From contig CAUJHS010000094.1 in assembly GCA_963204915.1 (NCBI GenBank), forward strand, positions 1 to 64,000: a stretch of DNA of 64,000 bases. Direction: 5' to 3'. The notes under the pieces were generated by a model, which saw nothing but the letters and a program-made list of their open reading frames with translations, was not told the DNA's origin and made no database searches. Below are positions 37,683-45,339 of the stretch, piece after piece. The position numbers were made by a program, and so were the translations under genes. This DNA comes from Planctomycetota bacterium. GTDB lineage: Bacteria; Planctomycetota; Planctomycetia; Pirellulales; Pirellulaceae. Numbering within the stretch: the first letter of the stretch is position 1; each line of letters begins with the position of its first letter.

Positions 37683-37745
37683 GGCAAGCAGTGCTTTTGC
37701 CGCAAAAGCGTCTGTCGGCGGGAGCACTGCTTGCCGGCTGCCGAT
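37683..37745. repeat. intergenic inverted repeat between fhcA and fhcC
   Basis: Perfect 13-base arms ggcaagcagtgct (37683-37695) and agcactgcttgcc (37733-37745) around a 37-base loop. No T run follows. Palindromes of this kind are often repeated many times in planctomycete genomes; that was not testable here. Confidence 0.6.
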
Positions 37746-37830
37746 TGGGTTGAGGGTTTAAGTTCGAGTCTTGCGCGGCAGCCGTCAAACAGTGGCACGT
37801 CTAATGTGTTGCAGCATGGTAAAACACGCT

Positions 37831-39474
37831 CTACCGGCCCGGCACGTTGATGCACTCGCGCAGCTCGGCGTGCTCGATGCGTTCGATTTCCACAGGGTAG
37901 TTTTCGAAGGACATCGTGTAGCAATCCTCGAACAGCGGGCGCATGAACGCGTCGGTTTCGGGGTCCATCGACGGTTTGACCAGGAACTCGCGGCCTTCGG
38001 GTGTCTCGCGAATGTCGCCTTCTTCGATCACGACCTCTCCGCCTTTGATCACGTAGCGGGGATGGCCGAACATGCGGGCCGCGTCGGCGTCTTCCTCGTA
38101 AATCGCCACATCGCCGTCCGCGCCGATGCCCAGGTTGCCTTTGTGCGGCAATCCCAGCGCCCGGGCGGGGCCGGCTGACATGGCCGTGGCGATTTCATAG
38201 AGCGTGTATTCGCGATCGACTTCGGGCAGCGTGATGCGGCTCAACGCTTTCTCCGGCAATCGTTTGATCCAATCTTTGCGGAAGTCGGCGTTCATCAGCA
38301 GCTTGATGATTTCCGGGTATCGCCAGAAGCAGCCGCCGTTGGGATGGTCGGTCGAGAGGAACACCTGCCAGGGACTTTGAATCAATAGCAGCAGCTCCAA
38401 GCCGCAGGCCCACTGCACGGCGTTCACCAGGTTGCTGGGGCGATAGGTGTAGGGAACGATGCCGCAGCCGGTTTCGTTCTCAACGTCGAGGTTGCCCCAC
38501 TTGCGCCCCGTCAGCTTGTAGAGCAAGTGTTGCCACGGCCCGTCGGCGGTAATGGTCACCGTGTCGCCAAAGAGCACCGCGCCGGCGTCGGTGGTGATGT
38601 TCGGATGCGAGTTGAAGTAATCGGCGAGCTGGGTCGTTTCCGAGCGCATGTTGTGCCAGTCGTCGCCGCCGTAGGCATGATACTGCGAATGCGCGATGTG
38701 CGCCCGCGAGCCTTCCAGGTGCTTGAGTGTGTCGAGCGTGGTGGAGATGTTGCCCGGCGCCCCAAGGTTGTTGCAGTGCAGGTGGATTGGGTGCGGCAAC
38801 CCCAGGTCGTCGCAAATGCGGGCCAATTGCGTGACGATGGCGCCGGGAGTCAGGTTGCGGTAGCCGTCGATGGGCGAGGTTAACTGCTTGGCGTCGTGGC
38901 CGTACTTCCACGCCGTCACTCCGCCGGGGTTGACCGCTTTGACCCCGTACGACTTGGCTGCCCACAGGTACCACGCCACCACTTGCTTCGCTCGTTCGTA
39001 TTCGCCCTTCTCCAACTGGTCGAGCATGATCTCGTTGTTGGCCATCAGGGTGAGCGACGACTTATCGACGATCGGCACATCGGCCAATTCCTCATGCGTG
39101 TGGCGCGCGGAAAGCACCGGCACGGCGGCCTCGTTCACGGTGGTCCAGCCCATGCCGGCGTAGAGATAGCCGGTGGCGAAGGTGGTCGGCGCCATGCCGC
39201 CCAGGCCGCTGCGGCGCGACTTGGTGCGGATGAACGCTTGCGTGCGGCGATGGTCTTCCGGCGTCATGGCGCGGGCGAAGTTGATCGCGCCGCCTGCCAC
39301 GTGCGTGTGAACATCCACGCCGCCGGGAAAGACGATCATCCCCGTGGCGTCGATGGTTCGCCCGCCGCTGACCGACTCGACGAATCGGCCATGATCGTCA
39401 ATGCACAGGTCTTTGATCTCGCCATTGATGCCGTTCGCCGGATCGTAAACTTTGCCGCCTGTGATTCGTAGCAT
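37831..39474 (-). CDS. fhcA: formylmethanofuran dehydrogenase subunit A (amidohydrolase)
   Basis: A 547-residue metal-dependent amidohydrolase. The zinc motif 'VDVHTHVAGG' (H56, H58) opens the TIM barrel; 'KAVNPGGVTAWKYG' holds the lysine expected to be carboxylated; 'PIHLHCNNLG' supplies another His and 'VFLSTDHPNGG' the catalytic Asp. FwdA/FhcA interconverts N-formylmethanofuran and formate plus methanofuran. It belongs with fhcC downstream and fhcB upstream on the same strand, although gaps of 265 and 328 bases separate them. Length and motifs are complete, so it is probably functional. Confidence 0.96.
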   Translation of the reverse strand: MLRITGGKVYDPANGINGEIKDLCIDDHGRFVESVSGGRTIDATGMIVFPGGVDVHTHVAGGAINFARAMTPEDHRRTQAFIRTKSRRSGLGGMAPTTFATGYLYAGMGWTTVNEAAVPVLSARHTHEELADVPIVDKSSLTLMANNEIMLDQLEKGEYERAKQVVAWYLWAAKSYGVKAVNPGGVTAWKYGHDAKQLTSPIDGYRNLTPGAIVTQLARICDDLGLPHPIHLHCNNLGAPGNISTTLDTLKHLEGSRAHIAHSQYHAYGGDDWHNMRSETTQLADYFNSHPNITTDAGAVLFGDTVTITADGPWQHLLYKLTGRKWGNLDVENETGCGIVPYTYRPSNLVNAVQWACGLELLLLIQSPWQVFLSTDHPNGGCFWRYPEIIKLLMNADFRKDWIKRLPEKALSRITLPEVDREYTLYEIATAMSAGPARALGLPHKGNLGIGADGDVAIYEEDADAARMFGHPRYVIKGGEVVIEEGDIRETPEGREFLVKPSMDPETDAFMRPLFEDCYTMSFENYPVEIERIEHAELRECINVPGR

Positions 39475-39515
39475 AATTAGACTGTTTGATGTTGCTCTTT
39501 TCTCATTCTTCTACG

Positions 39516-39724
39516 CTGAAAGCGTTACACTCCGCAACCCAGGGTCGCGCAGCGCACCATGGCTTACGGAAGCCACGTTGTTGGCCGACGAACCCTGAAG
39601 GGCTTCTACAACCCGGGTTGGCGATCGTGTTGTGCAACTCTTTCAGGGTTGATACGAGTTGGGCGCGGGCCATGGACCCAAGGTGCGCTGTGCGAGCCTG
39701 GGCTGCCGTAGGGAACCCTTTCAT
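39516..39724. repeat. MITE-like palindromic element between fhcB and fhcA
   Basis: Two 47-base arms, 39516-39562 and 39678-39724, are inverted repeats identical at about 36 of 47 positions. A nested pair, aaccctgaa (39591-39599) and ttcagggtt (39642-39650), lies inside. The whole 209 bases can fold into one long hairpin and contains no gene. It fills most of the gap between fhcB and fhcA. Confidence 0.6.
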
Positions 39725-39802
39725 GGTTCGTCCATGCCAATTTCAACTTCGTTTTTACTGTGCAATCACTCGCGACTCGTCACGAAAGCGCAACATCAAA
39801 GG

Positions 39803-41143
39803 TCAAACTTGCGCGTTCAACATTTGGGGTTGGCTTCCCTCGGGCAACCAGAACGGCTTCTGCGCGATGGCCTGGTTGATGCGGCGCACCACTTCTTCAT
39901 CCGTAGGATACGGCGACTTGAGCGCCGGCTTGAGCGGCAGGGGAATCTCATCCATACGATACGCCGTGCCCGGCGCCGCGATGCCTTGCGGCGCCGTGGT
40001 GATGTGGATCCGCGCCAGCCGGCTGGTGTGCGTCACGTGCGGGTCGAGCACGATCGTCGGAATCCGCTTGAGGTGGTCGATGGCCGGCTGCGGCATGGTG
40101 GCGCCCGGATCGGCGCCGATGATGAACGCCGCATCGCAGTCGCCGCGCACCAGCACGTCCACCGTCGAGAACTCGCCGGGGTTGTAGCGCGGATAGCCGC
40201 GATTGAACGAGATGCCGAAGGGATAGCCGGTCTGCCAGCGCATGATCACGTCGGCGCCCGTCACGTTGCCGTGGCCGCGCATGGGCATGGCTACAAACTT
40301 CGTGAAGGCGTTCAGCTCGGCGGCGAGCGTCAAGAGCGCGGCGCTGTTCATGTGCTTGCCTCGCGTCATGGATAAGCCCATGCCGAAAAACATGCAGCCG
40401 AACTTGCACGTTTTCATACGCTGCACCAGGTCGTCCAGAACCTCGCGCGTCAGGCCTGTCTCGGCAATCTGCGCATCGCCGACGTGCTGGCCTTTCACCA
40501 GGGCGCGCAAAATGGTGATCAATTCAAAGTCTTTGCCGGGACGCACTTGCAGGAAGATGTCCGCAGCTTTGGCGCTTTTGGTTTCACGAATATCGACCAA
40601 GACCATCGTGCGGTCCTTGCGGCCGCGCGGCAGAAACTTGCTTTTCTGCATGATGGTGTACTTGGTGAAATGCCGGGGATGACATTCGGCCGGATTGCCA
40701 CCCCAATACACGATGAAATCGGCTCGTTGCTTGACTTCGCCGAGCGTGCACGTGACCTTACCACCCAACTGGGCGGCTATTTCAGTGGGGCCGTGTCACA
40801 ACGAGGTGTGGCTGTCGAGCAGCCCTCCCAGCTGGTCGGCCAACGCCGCACATTCCTTTTGCGCTTCGCAAGTCGTGTTGCTCATGCCGTACACCAGCGG
40901 CATGTCCGCCTCGTGCAACAGTGTGGCGGCCATTTCGATGGCTTCATCCAGGCTTGCTTCGCGGCCGTCGATGATCGCATCGGGGTACTTCTTCTCGGCG
41001 GTATGGTTTAGAAACCAGGCGGTGCCGAGCACGCAGGCTTTTTTGGCCTCGTGAATGCGGATTTCATCGTGATGGAGTTGTATATCGTCGCACACGCAAC
41101 CGCAAAAGGTGCACGTGGCGTTGTTGACAACCTGCAAGGTCAT
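39803..41143 (-). CDS. fhcB: formylmethanofuran dehydrogenase subunit B, probable selenoprotein
   Basis: A 446-codon gene with one in-frame TGA at codon 116 (40796-40798). The N-terminus has the [4Fe-4S] motif C-T-F-C-G-C-V-C (C11, C14, C18) and a fourth Cys at 37, as in archaeal FwdB. The TGA falls in 'SHTSL-*-HGPTEIAAQ', where FwdB has the Cys (Cys118 in the Methanothermobacter enzyme) that ligates tungsten or molybdenum; some archaea use selenocysteine there. The frame then stays open for 330 codons of good FwdB sequence ('MPMRGHGNVTGADVIMRWQT', 'AAFIIGADPGATMP'). A SECIS-like hairpin follows the TGA. So the product is most likely a Sec-containing, redox-active subunit, unlike the FhcB of Methylobacterium, which has lost its cofactor ligands. 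Confidence 0.85.
40760..40777 (-). promoter_or_regulatory. candidate bacterial SECIS hairpin in fhcB
   Basis: In the mRNA the TGA is followed by 18 bases, then a 7-base-pair stem GCCGCCC/GGGUGGU (two G-U pairs) closed by the tetraloop AGUU (40770-40767). The loop starts 25 bases after the TGA and has G in its second position. Bacterial SECIS elements are described as a small apical loop with G in the first two positions, 16-37 bases from the UGA. An alternative fold, GCCCCACUG with CAGUUGGGU, also exists. Confidence 0.6.
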
Positions 41144-41358
41144 AGGTGTGTTGCGATGTTTTGCGCGGAACAGGGCTCGTCGCACTCTGTCGACGCGGAA
41201 TGATCAGCTTGCCGTCCACAGTGGGCAACAGCATGTTGCCGGCAGTTCACCTGGGACCGCAACCGAGAGCCCGGCCATCTGTGCACTAGCTGGGCCTGAA
41301 ACGTTCATTGCTCCTGACAGTTCGTGTCGTCCGAACCGGACGACGGCACGGTAAACGT
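41144..41358. other. short intergenic region with small hairpins
   Basis: No gene. Two small perfect stems occur: ggcaac/gttgcc, near 41228-41244, and gtcgtccg/cggacgac, near 41327-41345. No T run follows either of them. Confidence 0.4.
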
Positions 41359-41514
41359 TCACCCTAGCGCGCGGCCGAGGCAGCTCCCACGGATGCGGCG
41401 CGGCATAAACCGGCCTTCGTCAATCTCCGTCCACGCGGCAAACTCTTGAGCGTTGTCGTCGTGGGCAAAGTGGGGGCTTTCGGACCCCGCAAGTTTATCG
41501 TTCGGGTTTAACAC
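41359..41514 (-). CDS. small conserved-looking protein, 51 residues
   Basis: A GTG-started frame between fwdD and fhcB on the same strand, beginning 'VLNPNDKLAGSESPHFAHDD' and ending 'RFMPRRIRGSCLGRALG'. AGGA lies nine bases before the GTG and the start is 11 bases after the fwdD stop. Composition and placement support a real gene. The 'MPRRIRGSC.GRALG' ending recalls small planctomycete hypotheticals, but no function is known. Its position suggests a role with formylmethanofuran dehydrogenase, for example in assembly. Confidence 0.6.
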   Translation of the reverse strand: MLNPNDKLAGSESPHFAHDDNAQEFAAWTEIDEGRFMPRRIRGSCLGRALG

Positions 41515-41525
41515 GATTTGACATC

Positions 41526-41861
41526 CTAGAGCGGAATCACTTCAACTTCCCATCCCTTGGACATGGGCATCCCCGTTCCGTCGGTATTTCCTCCCATGAG
41601 TTTACAGGTGGGAGGACCGTAGGGAACGAAAATCATACCCTCCGGGATTTTGCCGGCTTCACACGTAAAGGTGGCTTCACCAAATTCGGTGCGAACCAGC
41701 GCTGCTTGGCCGGCGACAAGACCAATCTCGGCCATATCTGACGCCGCCATCGTCATTGTATTGGTTAGCGCTTGATATTCTTCGGACTCCTTTCCCACAT
41801 TGATCAGCGTTCCTTGCTTGGATGACCGAGAGGCGTTCAAAATAAACCGTTTCGTCGTCAT
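41526..41861 (-). CDS. fwdD: formylmethanofuran dehydrogenase subunit D-like molybdopterin-binding protein
   Basis: A 111-residue protein of the molybdopterin dinucleotide-binding fold, matching FwdD/FmdD: 'MTTKRFILNASRSSKQGTLI', 'YQALTNTMTMAASDMAEIGL', and the C-terminal 'GMIFVPYGPPTCKLMGGNTD' that contacts the pterin. In archaea this subunit completes the Mo/W-bispterin site together with FwdB. Its presence as first gene of the cluster argues that the complex really carries the metal cofactor and catalyses CO2/formate redox chemistry, rather than only transferring formyl groups. The plus-strand DNA before it should hold the cluster promoter. Confidence 0.92.
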   Translation of the reverse strand: MTTKRFILNASRSSKQGTLINVGKESEEYQALTNTMTMAASDMAEIGLVAGQAALVRTEFGEATFTCEAGKIPEGMIFVPYGPPTCKLMGGNTDGTGMPMSKGWEVEVIPL

Positions 41862-42257
41862 GCCTTACATCCGGCGCGGCGGTAGAGCGATCAGGCTGCA
41901 TTTTAAGCGGGCTGATTTTTGCTCGCAATGCCCAAACTCGTTTACGATCGCCAATTCATTCCGGCCTGAATCATCTCGTTGACGTTTCAGGCTCCCCGCT
42001 GGTTGATGCGTCCGATCACCCCGAATGATACAGCGGGAATGGGTGGTTTGCTCCTTGCGGTTCTCCGCGAATCTGGCGCGCAATTTGTAAATAATGTCAA
42101 GTCCCGAGGGATTGTCGACCGGCACAACGGCCGCATCACCGTCATCAAGCCCGCGTCGCTTTAACCACCTTCGGCCACGCGTTAACCCGACGCCCTTGGA
42201 ACTTGGTAGTATGATCGCAATTGGAGCGACTCGTTTGCGCCGCCACACCTGGGAGCG
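41862..42257. other. divergent intergenic region
   Basis: About 400 bases between the minus-strand fwdD cluster and the plus-strand DUF1080 gene, presumably holding both promoters. No convincing gene; a 60-codon plus frame at 41979-42164 has no recognisable motif. Confidence 0.45.
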
Positions 42258-43445
42258 ATGATGTTGACCCGTGACCGAGCGACTTTTTGGAAAGTCATCT
42301 TTCTGGCGGCGACGGCGCTGCCGGGCGTTTGCCAATACGCCGTTTGTGCGGAGCCGTCCAAGCCCGCCGCGGGGCAAGACTTGCCGGAGTTTGACTCGAC
42401 CGGGTTTACGCGCATTTTCGACGGTCAATCGCTCAAGAATTGGGACGGAGATTCCACCTATTGGCGAGTCGAAGACGGCGTGCTGGTGGGTGTTGTCACT
42501 CCGGAGACGTTGCTGAAGAAGAACTCCTGGATTGTCTATCGCGGCGAACTTGTTGAGGATTTCGAGCTGGTGCTTGACTACCGCGTGTCGGCGGGCGGGA
42601 ACAGCGGTGTGGGGTACCGCCTGGCCGTGCTCGAAAACGACCCTGTCTCGGTTCGTGGTCCGCAGGCCGATATTCATGGGGCCGACCAGTACACAGGAAT
42701 TTGTTACGAAGAAAACGGCCGTCGCTTGCTTGCCGCGCGCGGACAGACGACATGGATTGAACCCGATCAGTTGCCGCGTCTCATGGCGCAACATGCTGAT
42801 CCGGCCGAGTTGCAAAGCATCGTGCGAAGTGAGGACTGGAACCGCTATCGATTGGTGGTGCAAGGCCGACGTGCCCAACACTTTCTCAACGGCGTGTTGA
42901 TGAGTGAAGTGCACGATCACGATGAGTCGAATCGCAGGCAACGCGGCTTGCTCGGCGTGCAGGTTCACGTCGGTCCTCCGATGAAGATCGAATATCGCAA
43001 TATCTACTTGAAACATCTCGCGCGCAAGCCTCAAGGCGACGCCGCACGCGCCGCGGTGATCTATCGGCCAGGAACACTTCGCGAGCCGCAACATGCCGAG
43101 ACCTTCGAGCATCTCGCCCAACAAACCGCACAGCGGACGGCGCCGCGCGGCAATCAACCGCATGATGGAAAAAAATCGTTGACGTTCGTCACGCGCGACT
43201 TGGCCAGGGTCCGTAGCGACTTGGCGAATGTCACGCTTCAGGGAGGTGTAAAACCCTTCCCATCGGCCGCCCCGAAATTCGATCTGGTCGTGACGAAGGG
43301 AGACCTTACGGTGCGCGTTCCCAACGCGGGCGAGCAACTCGTCGGTAAACCGCTCGATCGCGATTACAAGATTCATCTGGAATGGGACGCCGCGTCTGAA
43401 AGTTACGCCGTACGCGAGTTCGTCGAAGCGGCGCCGCCCCGATAG
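42258..43445 (+). CDS. DUF1080 (3-keto-disaccharide hydrolase-like) secreted protein
   Basis: A 395-residue exported protein. Signal peptide 1-31, then a DUF1080 lectin-like beta-sandwich (about 45-255) with 'FTRIFDGQSLKNWDGDSTYW', 'RVSAGGNSGVGYRL' and 'MKIEYRNIYLKHL'. The remaining ~140 residues are less conserved and contain a second beta-rich part. DUF1080 proteins are abundant in planctomycetes; some relatives cleave 3-keto-glycosides, others may only bind glycans. GGGAG precedes the ATG. It stands alone. A long antisense frame over the same DNA is a shadow. Confidence 0.9.
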   Translation: MMLTRDRATFWKVIFLAATALPGVCQYAVCAEPSKPAAGQDLPEFDSTGFTRIFDGQSLKNWDGDSTYWRVEDGVLVGVVTPETLLKKNSWIVYRGELVEDFELVLDYRVSAGGNSGVGYRLAVLENDPVSVRGPQADIHGADQYTGICYEENGRRLLAARGQTTWIEPDQLPRLMAQHADPAELQSIVRSEDWNRYRLVVQGRRAQHFLNGVLMSEVHDHDESNRRQRGLLGVQVHVGPPMKIEYRNIYLKHLARKPQGDAARAAVIYRPGTLREPQHAETFEHLAQQTAQRTAPRGNQPHDGKKSLTFVTRDLARVRSDLANVTLQGGVKPFPSAAPKFDLVVTKGDLTVRVPNAGEQLVGKPLDRDYKIHLEWDAASESYAVREFVEAAPPR

Positions 43446-43678
43446 CCAAGCGCGGCCGCGTCGGCCTTCCACGGCCCGCATCGTGCTCGGAGCGACGTTT
43501 GTTTCGAATGTTTGCATCGCAACAACGGCCGCAAGGTCAGGGAGGGTCATCGATGCCTTCCTTGGCGGTGCAAGTCCCATCAAGCGAAGAAAATCCACGC
43601 GCGAGATCTTCGCCCTCACCCATGAAACTTAGGCTAACTTAAATCCTTTCTATACAACTCTCGGGAGAACCGACTGGT

Positions 43679-44227
43679 TTGAACGCCTGTGACCTGATCC
43701 GCCGCCTGCATCAACACCGCATGTGGGTCAACCACCAACTGCAACAGGCGGTGCGTTCCCTCACGGACGAACAGCTTCGCCAGGCGTTCGCCATCGGGCA
43801 AGGCTCCGTTTGGAGAACGCTCACGCATTTATTCGCGGCTGAATTCATCTGGCTGGAAGCGTTACTCGGAAACGAATCGCCGATCATGCCGGGAGACGCG
43901 CCGGGGAAGTTGCCGGGCAATCAGGAGGGTGAAGGCGCCATCGCGTCGCGGGAGGAGTTGTTTGTTCGTTGGCAGGAGCTTGACCGTCGCTGGCTCGAAT
44001 ACCTCGGCCAACTCAGCGACGAAGCACTTGCGGGAATGACTTATAAGACGAGCACCAGTTCGGGGCTGGCCAAGTGTCATGCGACGAAGACCGCGGATGT
44101 ACTCCTGCACGTTTGCACGCACGCCCAATACACCACGGCGCAACTCGTGAATATGCTCCGGCAACTCGGCGTATCGCCGCTTCCGGACACTATGCTAATT
44201 TCCTTGGCGCGAAGCGAAGCGTCATAG
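43679..44227 (+). CDS. DinB-family protein
   Basis: A 182-residue four-helix-bundle protein of the DinB/YfiT group: 'WVNHQLQQAVRSLTDEQLRQ', 'SVWRTLTHLFAAEFIWLEAL' with a metal-type His50, and 'LLHVCTHAQYTTAQLVNMLR' with the C-terminal H-x-x-x-H pair. Members bind a divalent metal; several act as thiol-dependent transferases or are induced by DNA damage. The start is a TTG at 43679 with GGGAG upstream. No operon partner. Confidence 0.88.
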   Translation: MNACDLIRRLHQHRMWVNHQLQQAVRSLTDEQLRQAFAIGQGSVWRTLTHLFAAEFIWLEALLGNESPIMPGDAPGKLPGNQEGEGAIASREELFVRWQELDRRWLEYLGQLSDEALAGMTYKTSTSSGLAKCHATKTADVLLHVCTHAQYTTAQLVNMLRQLGVSPLPDTMLISLARSEAS

Positions 44228-44618
44228 TAACGTAATTTCCTTTCGTTTATGAAGCATTCCACTGGTCCATCTTTCGCGCCGGGGCATCACAACCGAGCAC
44301 GACGCCGCATGCCGCCGTCGTGCGAGACTCTCCCGTCGTACTGGCCGAGCTGCGCAGGTTATGCATCGACCGACGATCAAGTTCCAAACGGCGCCGAGTT
44401 TGCCAGAGGCGCCCGGCCGGTGGGATTCGCTCTCGTCGGAGTTTTGGACATCGCATAAAATGACGCTCCGAGGAACTCGATTCGCCAGGATTTGCAACAT
44501 GTGATGCGGTTCGCGGCAAACAACACAAGCAACCCTGGCGATGGAAAATCTCGCGACGGTTGTTTCGCAATATCGACCAGCTGCATACAGAACACCTTTG
44601 AACGAAAAGAATCCTACG
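44228..44618. other. intergenic region without a gene
   Basis: Short frames on both strands, none with motif or binding-site support. Presumably leader of the DUF1801 gene, whose frame is open from 44541. Confidence 0.4.
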
Positions 44619-45215
44619 ATGACGGACGGCAACGCGAAGCCAAAGGCCAAGAACGCCTCGCGCGCTAGCAAGCCGCGCACGACGGCCGCCAAGTCGACGG
44701 CAAAATCGAATTTGACGCCCGGAACGAAGTCGTCGCCAAAGACCGGTGCGGGGGACAGACCACAAGCGAAGAGGGCCAAGGCCGGTGCGAGTCAAGCCGA
44801 GCCGGTGAAACTCCTTTCGGGCGGCAACCCTCAGATTGCGAAGGGCGACGGCGACGTCCCGGTGCAGGCGTACATCGCCGCAATGCCCGGCTGGAAGAGC
44901 GAACTCGGGAGACGACTCGACGCGCTCATCGTGCAAGCCGCACCGCAGGTGCGCAAGGCCGTACGATGGAATTCGCCCTTTTACGGCATCGAGGGCCAGG
45001 GTTGGTTCTTGTCGTTTCACGTTCTCACTCGTTACGTCAAGGTGACCTTCTTCGCGGGCGCCTCGCTGCGGCCCGTCCCACCGGGCGCCGGCAAAGACAA
45101 GCTCGCGCGTTGGATTGATATTTATGAAGACGACGAACTCGACGAAGCGCAAATGACGTCCTGGATCAAGCAGGCGGCCGCGTTGCCCGGTTGGGATCCC
45201 AGCCGCAAATCGTAA
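44619..45215 (+). CDS. DUF1801 protein with a basic Ala/Lys-rich tail
   Basis: A 198-residue protein. Residues 1-75 are a histone-H1-like Lys/Ala/Ser/Pro-rich segment ('KAKNASRASKPRTTAAKSTA'). The rest is a DUF1801 domain: 'VPVQAYIAAMPGWKSELGRR', 'VRKAVRWNSPFYGIEGQGWF' and 'YVKVTFFAGASLRP'. DUF1801/YdhG-like proteins are small, iron- or stress-linked in some bacteria, otherwise unassigned. The basic extension suggests nucleic-acid contact. ATG 44619 is taken as start. Confidence 0.87.
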   Translation: MTDGNAKPKAKNASRASKPRTTAAKSTAKSNLTPGTKSSPKTGAGDRPQAKRAKAGASQAEPVKLLSGGNPQIAKGDGDVPVQAYIAAMPGWKSELGRRLDALIVQAAPQVRKAVRWNSPFYGIEGQGWFLSFHVLTRYVKVTFFAGASLRPVPPGAGKDKLARWIDIYEDDELDEAQMTSWIKQAAALPGWDPSRKS

Positions 45216-45339
45216 GGCTCGAACGGCGCCGCAAGCGAAGACGCTCTCGCGGCGTGCTCCTGGTTCGCCGGTGGCGGCCCTCGTGGGGGCGGGCCTCCAA
45301 GTGATGGATCTGGCAACGTCGTATCCCACACATTCTTCA

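Noticed and set aside
39803-40768. A separate TTG-started fhcB gene
   Set aside because: The TTG is an internal Leu codon of one continuous fhcB frame; the break is a single TGA explained better by selenocysteine.
41865-43619. 584-codon minus-strand frame
   Set aside because: It is antisense to the DUF1080 gene, has no recognisable domain and reflects the GC-rich codon bias.
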